Shown piece by piece: positions 60,021-64,000 of a stretch of 64,000 nucleotides of DNA. Numbering within the stretch: position 1 is the stretch's first letter; the number at the start of each line of letters is the position of its first letter. Made by a program: the position numbers and the translations under genes. Under the pieces are notes generated by a model. The model searched no databases. It was not told where the DNA came from and saw nothing but the letters and a program-made list of their open reading frames with translations. This DNA is from Pyrinomonadaceae bacterium (GTDB lineage: Bacteria; Acidobacteriota; Blastocatellia; Pyrinomonadales; Pyrinomonadaceae): NCBI GenBank assembly GCA_028284415.1, contig JANQRU010000001.1:62001-126000 (forward strand), given 5' to 3'.

Positions 60021-62375
60021 ATGCTGAAAAAAAGAAATTTTATTTGGATAATTTTGGCAAGTCTTTTAGTCACAACAGCTTGCTATGCCCAAACTGCTCC
60101 GAAGTTTGACAAAACTCTTTCCGTCAAAGGATTAAAAGAAAATGTCGTTGTAAGAAGAGATTCGCGTTCAATTCCTTATATCGAAGCTAAAAATGAATAT
60201 GACCTATATTTCGCACAAGGTTTTGAAACAGCAAAAGACAGACTTTGGCAAATGGACCTTTACCGCCGTGTTGCACGTGGGCAATTAGCAGAACTTTTTG
60301 GCAAGCAGGTTTTGAACGAAGATAAAAGATGGAGAAAACTAGGTTTTTCGGGCATTGCTGAAGAGGGACTGAAGGTGTTGAATCCAGACCTTAAAAAAGC
60401 TTTGGCAGCTTATGCAGACGGCGTAAATGCTTATATTACCAGCGTTGATAAAAAAGATTTACCTGTAGAATTTAAGATTTTGCAGTATGAGCCGACGGAA
60501 TGGAAACCAACCGACACGATCGTTGTCGGGAAAATTCTAGCTGATTCGCTCAGCACAACTTGGTGGCAAGATCTAAACCGTTTGAATCTTAAAAAATTAC
60601 CAAAAGATAAATATGAGGCAATCACAAACAAAGTTACACCGAGCGATGTCATTTTATTTGGTAAAGATTCCGCTAAAACTAGAACTGCGACAGCAGAGTC
60701 AAACATTTCATTACCAAAAATTGATGATGAATTGATTGAAGGTATTGAGACAGCTAAAGAAATTCGTAAAAAATCACTGGAAAGAATTGGTTTTTATGCT
60801 AAAGATCTGGCGGCAAGTAATAATTGGGTGATTTCTGGAAAGAAAACTGCTGATGGAAAAGCCATTCTCGCAAATGATCCACATCTTCGTCCGACTGCTC
60901 CGGGGATTTGGTATTTGACACATCTTTCCACTCCAAATCTAAAAGTTGCAGGTGTGACCGTGCCGGGTGTACCGGGAATTATTCTAGGTCATAATGATTC
61001 GATAGCTTGGGGAGCAACAAATGTTGGACCCGATGTTCAAGATTTATATATTGAAGAATTTAATGATAAAGGCGAATACAAAACACCGGACGGTTGGAAA
61101 AAGCCTAGAGTCAGAAAAGAAGTCATTAAGGTACGCTCAAACTTACTCAAACCTGAAACAGTAGATGAAACTTTGGAAGTTGTAGAAACAAGAAATGGAG
61201 TTATTTACCGCGAATCTGGTGGCAAGAAGCTCGCACTAAAATGGACTGCGAGAATTCCAAAGAACCAAGAGTTTGAAGCTTTTTTCTTGCTCAACAGAGC
61301 TAAAAATTGGAATGAGTTTAAGTCTGCACTTAAATCTTACGGTGGTCCAATGCAAAATTTTGTGTATGCTGACACAAAAAACAACATAGGTTGGTATGCT
61401 GCCGGGCGAGTTCCGATTCGTCGTAAAGGTGAAGGGGCTCTGCCGTATAATGGTTCAACAAATGATGGCGAATGGTTGGATTACATACCTTTTGAAGAAT
61501 TGCCTAATTTATACAATCCGCCAAGCGGTTTTATAGTTACAGCTAACCAAAGAATTGTTGGAACAGATTACAAATATCAACAACTTGTAAGACAGTTCGC
61601 TGCTCCTTGGCGTGCAAAAAGAATTTATGAACTAATTGATTCAAAAGACAAAATAACAATGGATGATGTTAGCGATATTCAATTTGATTCGTACAATATC
61701 CCGCTTTCTAGCTTTGCCAAAGAAATAGTTAAACGAAAAGCAGCATCTACCGAAACTTTAGAAGTTCTTAAAAATTGGAACGGTAAGATGAAGGCAGATT
61801 CGGTTGGGGCAACAATAGCTAGTGCAATAAATTCTTGCGTTGGAAATGAAATAGCTTCCGTTAATAAACCCGCCAGCGGATGGATGTTTCGCAATACAAT
61901 TATGCATTGGGCAATTCCTAATAATGAAAAACGTTGGCTACCTGCAAAATATTCTAGCTATGATGAAATGCTTAAAACCTGCGAATCAAAATCCATAGAA
62001 AGACTCTCAAAGATCAAGCGACTTGGCACAAACAAATCCAATTGGAAATGGGGAAATTATTCCCAAGCCACATTCCAGCACCCACTTGCAGCCGCTCCTT
62101 TGATCGGCGGACAATTCAAAGCAAACTTTACAAACGTTGACGGAAGCGGACAAACTCCAAACGTTGGTGACAGTGTTTCTATGAGATTTGTGGCAAAACC
62201 CGCAAATTGGGATGAAACACGCCATACCATTCCTTTAGGACAAAGCGGAAATCCTCAATCAAAACATTGGAAGGATCAGTTTGATTCATGGAGAACAGGG
62301 AAATCCATGGTATTTCCTTTCAGCAGTGAAATTGTCAAATCAGTAGCTAAGGAAACAACCTTATTGATGAAATAA
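60021..62375 (+). CDS. Penicillin acylase family Ntn-hydrolase
   Basis: A 784-residue exported enzyme with a signal peptide (about 1-23, ending TACYAQ). The A-chain region begins VVRRDSRSIPYIEA and LYFAQGFETAKDRLWQMDLYRR. The autoproteolytic nucleophile Ser is Ser266 in AASNNWVISG, and ANDPHL follows. Activated by self-cleavage in the periplasm. Members hydrolyse N-acyl amides such as acyl-homoserine lactones or acylated amino acids as well as beta-lactams, so the in vivo substrate is open. Confidence 0.94.
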   Translation: MLKKRNFIWIILASLLVTTACYAQTAPKFDKTLSVKGLKENVVVRRDSRSIPYIEAKNEYDLYFAQGFETAKDRLWQMDLYRRVARGQLAELFGKQVLNEDKRWRKLGFSGIAEEGLKVLNPDLKKALAAYADGVNAYITSVDKKDLPVEFKILQYEPTEWKPTDTIVVGKILADSLSTTWWQDLNRLNLKKLPKDKYEAITNKVTPSDVILFGKDSAKTRTATAESNISLPKIDDELIEGIETAKEIRKKSLERIGFYAKDLAASNNWVISGKKTADGKAILANDPHLRPTAPGIWYLTHLSTPNLKVAGVTVPGVPGIILGHNDSIAWGATNVGPDVQDLYIEEFNDKGEYKTPDGWKKPRVRKEVIKVRSNLLKPETVDETLEVVETRNGVIYRESGGKKLALKWTARIPKNQEFEAFFLLNRAKNWNEFKSALKSYGGPMQNFVYADTKNNIGWYAAGRVPIRRKGEGALPYNGSTNDGEWLDYIPFEELPNLYNPPSGFIVTANQRIVGTDYKYQQLVRQFAAPWRAKRIYELIDSKDKITMDDVSDIQFDSYNIPLSSFAKEIVKRKAASTETLEVLKNWNGKMKADSVGATIASAINSCVGNEIASVNKPASGWMFRNTIMHWAIPNNEKRWLPAKYSSYDEMLKTCESKSIERLSKIKRLGTNKSNWKWGNYSQATFQHPLAAAPLIGGQFKANFTNVDGSGQTPNVGDSVSMRFVAKPANWDETRHTIPLGQSGNPQSKHWKDQFDSWRTGKSMVFPFSSEIVKSVAKETTLLMK

Positions 62376-62378
62376 ATT

Positions 62379-62428
62379 ATTTTATGGGAAACAGAGAACT
62401 TATTTTAATTCTCTGTTTCCTATAAAAT
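62379..62428. terminator. Bidirectional terminator overlapping the ruvX end
   Basis: Core stem GGAAACAGAGAA / TTCTCTGTTTCC (62387-62398 and 62409-62420) with a 10-base loop. It is flanked by complementary ATTTTAT / ATAAAAT. It lies between the convergent penicillin acylase and ruvX genes and includes the last codons of ruvX. The GGAAAC in it has no -10 and is not a promoter. Confidence 0.88.
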
Positions 62429-62876
62429 CCTCCAAAATAACAGCAGCAGCCTCGCTATCTAATTTATCTCTCATTTTTTTATTATCAATCCCTAGTTCCC
62501 AAAGATTTCCGCGTGCTTGGTAGGTGGAAACCCTTTCATCTTGTAGAAAGACGGGTATATCAAGTGAGAGGGAAAAGTTTCGTGCGATGCGTCTGGCTTC
62601 TTGGGACATTTCGGATTCTGTGCCGTCAAAATTGTATGGCAAACCTATGATAAGAGCTTTGGCATCAAATTCTTCGATATAAGAGATGATTTCTTTAAGG
62701 AATTTTTTCCAGCCTTTTCGTTTGATAATTGCAACTCGGCGAACAGTTAATTGGATTTCATCAGAGACGGCTATTCCGACCTTTTTAGTACCGAGGTCAA
62801 GTGCCATCAAACGCCCCTTTTTAGGAACATTTTTCATATCTGTAAAATCAGCTTGATTAGGAGTTTTATTTATCAT
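62400..62876 (-). CDS. ruvX: RuvX/YqgF family Holliday-junction resolvase-like protein
   Basis: A 158-residue YqgF/RuvX protein of the RNase H fold. It shows ALDLGTKKVGIAVSD (first Asp), ALIIGLPYNFDGTESE (Glu region) and VFLQDERVSTYQA (later Glu/Asp). Family members act in pre-16S rRNA maturation and resolve DNA junctions. The N-terminal ~20 residues exceed the usual length, so an internal ATG (13 or 23 residues in) may be the true start; no strong ribosome site decides. It is divergent from the S41-like gene. Confidence 0.92.
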   Translation of the reverse strand: MINKTPNQADFTDMKNVPKKGRLMALDLGTKKVGIAVSDEIQLTVRRVAIIKRKGWKKFLKEIISYIEEFDAKALIIGLPYNFDGTESEMSQEARRIARNFSLSLDIPVFLQDERVSTYQARGNLWELGIDNKKMRDKLDSEAAAVILEDFIGNRELK

Positions 62877-62880
62877 TGTT

Positions 62881-62905
62881 CATTTATCATTTATCATTTA
62901 TCATT
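62881..62905. repeat. Heptamer tandem repeat upstream of ruvX
   Basis: CATTTAT repeated three times, then CATT, directly upstream of the ruvX start. It is flanked by CATTGTTCA on one side and TTGAACA on the other, forming a weak inverted repeat. A related TTGTTCAATG occurs at 63049-63058. It may be a small intergenic repeat element; no function is seen. Confidence 0.6.
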
Positions 62906-63080
62906 GAACAGAAATCATTTGCAATCATTATTGTAAGGTTAGCGTGATTTCATTAAAAGTTTCAAAATGAAACCTTTTCGATTAAATAGTAGTATTGTTG
63001 AATTAAAAATTATCATTTAAAGATATTGAATACCCAATAAATGATAATTGTTCAATGTTAAATGCCAAGAGGAATAATAT

Positions 63081-64000
63081 ATGTCTTTTCGTTCCAAAAT
63101 AATTATTGTTTCAATTTCAGTAGCACTTTCGCTTTATGCCGTTGTCGGAACTTTGATGGGTTCTTTCGGCGGCGGTTGGTTTAGCACAAGTGCTCAGCAG
63201 CCAATTAATGACCCGGGTGCTCAGATCAGAATTTTCGAGAGTGTTTTGCAACATATCCAAAATGATTATGTTGACGAACCCGATCTTGAGAAAGTTCGTT
63301 TTGGTGCTTTGAGAGGATTGGCTGATGGACTTGATCCCTACACAGCTTATTTAACGCAAGCACAGGTTGTCGAATACAAAAGTAATCAAATTGAAAATAA
63401 TAAAGTTGGAATCGGAGCGGAGTTTTCTCAAGTTTCCTCCTATCTATATGTAATTTCAGTTATCAAGGGTTCGCCAGCTTATAAAGCAGGTTTAATGGCT
63501 GGTGACATCATCGAATACATCGGAGAAAAAGCGACCAGAGACATTTCTCTGTATGATGCTAAACAGCTTATTCAGGGAAATCCCGGAAGTGATGTGAAAT
63601 TACGTGTTTTGCGTACAGGTGCAAAACCACAAACAATTAACGTTAAACGTGGAACTTACCAAGTTCCGAAAGTTGTAGCCAAAATGGATGGTACTGATGT
63701 TGGGGTTATCAAAGTTTACAGCTTAGAAAAAGGCGAAGCCGAAGACATTCGCAGTCAGGTTAAGAACTTTGCAGATAAAGGCGTTAAGAAAATAGTTCTT
63801 GATTTAAGAGGTGTTGCCGCCGGTGGCATTGAAGAAGCGGTTGAAGTTGCTGACTTATTCATAGACAAAGGCAAGATAGCCAAAGTTATCGGTCGCCAAA
63901 ATAAAGTTATTAAAGAATTTAATGCCAATACAAACAAATCAATATATAACGGTGAGTTAGCCACACTTATTGATTTAGGAACTGCTGCTGCTGGTGAGGT
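63081..64000 (+). CDS. S41/CtpA-like protein lacking the catalytic serine (cut by window edge)
   Basis: An open frame to the right edge, 306 residues visible. Signal anchor at about 5-30, then IRIFESVLQHIQNDYVDEPD, a PDZ domain (about 112-180: VGIGAEFSQVSSYLYVISVI, then GSPAYKAGLMAGDIIEYIG) and the S41 core VGVIKVYSLEKGEAEDI, IVLDLRGVAAGGIEEAV. In S41 proteases a G-[ST]-A-S-A-x-E block carries the nucleophile Ser; here it reads GTAAAGE, so the Ser is Ala. The gene may encode a pseudoprotease. AAGAGG precedes the ATG. The rest of the protein lies outside the window. Confidence 0.82.
   Translation, partial: MSFRSKIIIVSISVALSLYAVVGTLMGSFGGGWFSTSAQQPINDPGAQIRIFESVLQHIQNDYVDEPDLEKVRFGALRGLADGLDPYTAYLTQAQVVEYKSNQIENNKVGIGAEFSQVSSYLYVISVIKGSPAYKAGLMAGDIIEYIGEKATRDISLYDAKQLIQGNPGSDVKLRVLRTGAKPQTINVKRGTYQVPKVVAKMDGTDVGVIKVYSLEKGEAEDIRSQVKNFADKGVKKIVLDLRGVAAGGIEEAVEVADLFIDKGKIAKVIGRQNKVIKEFNANTNKSIYNGELATLIDLGTAAAGE

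Noticed and set aside
62387..62420. GGAAAC at 62387 as a seventh sigma-28-type promoter
   Set aside because: There is no CCGATAA 15 bases downstream; the bases form a terminator stem between convergent genes.
62881..62905. CATTTAT repeats as a CRISPR array
   Set aside because: Seven-base units without spacers or cas genes; it is a simple tandem repeat.
1..64000. Insertion sequences, prophage or integrase genes
   Set aside because: No transposase, integrase or phage structural gene was recognised, and no long terminal inverted repeats were noticed around the island.

Overview
The window is AT-rich bacterial chromosome that reads as Acidobacteriota, probably class Blastocatellia. This is inferred from family content: an Oar-type TonB-dependent receptor with an N-terminal carboxypeptidase-regulatory domain, Hanks-type kinases fused to zinc ribbons, PEGA and FHA domains, a PqqD-type protein with a Tat-like signal, an Mla-type operon, DUF1570-type TPR proteases and penicillin acylase. 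No marker gene fixes the lineage. The right edge cuts an S41 peptidase gene and the left edge cuts alanine racemase.

Layout. 1-4480 (+): end of alr, a PlsC-like acyltransferase, an Mrr-N-like winged-helix protein and mutS. 4537-7539 (-): mlaE-mlaF-mlaD lipid transport operon. 7731-9729 (-): ECF sigma factor, zinc-finger anti-sigma factor and a Spy/CpxP-like periplasmic protein. 9932-41495: a large type III secretion (T3SS) island. 41725-42504: a PqqD/Tat/Cys-rich protein and a degenerate tRNA-Lys. 42628-47208 (+): four signalling genes with zinc ribbons, two of them Ser/Thr kinases. 47205-54065 (-): SIS isomerase, YihY, two envelope proteins, PcrA/UvrD helicase, isochorismatase-like hydrolase and a small membrane protein. 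54301-64000: acetyl-CoA synthetase, DUF1570-like protease, tRNA-Arg, aldehyde dehydrogenase, penicillin acylase, ruvX and an S41-like protein lacking its serine.

The T3SS island is the main discovery. It has the export gate (SctR, S, T, U, V), ATPase complex (SctN, L, O), lipoprotein ring (SctJ), ruler (SctP), inner rod (SctI), a candidate needle, a lytic transglycosylase, a DUF1521/MIIA self-cleaving effector and four SycD-like TPR chaperones. No secretin gene is visible, and the FHA-bearing SctD-like protein ends at its membrane segment with no periplasmic domain. The locus also keeps flagellum-like traits: a FliG-like protein between sctJ and sctL, a SctQ with a FliM-type signature plus a C-terminal SpoA domain, a FliO-like protein, an SctR with a FliP-like signal peptide, and a FliA/WhiG-type sigma factor. 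It looks like an injectisome-like system that branched early from flagella and may use another exit through the outer membrane.

Six sites in the island share the same promoter architecture, GGAAAC (one GGCAAC), exactly 15 bases, then CCGATAA (one CGGATAA). They lie ahead of the ruler, effector, rod/transglycosylase, candidate needle and substrate genes and the 29901-sctT operon. Their spacing is that of sigma-28 promoters, so the island sigma factor is the likely reader. Several sit directly against or inside the terminator or end of the preceding gene.
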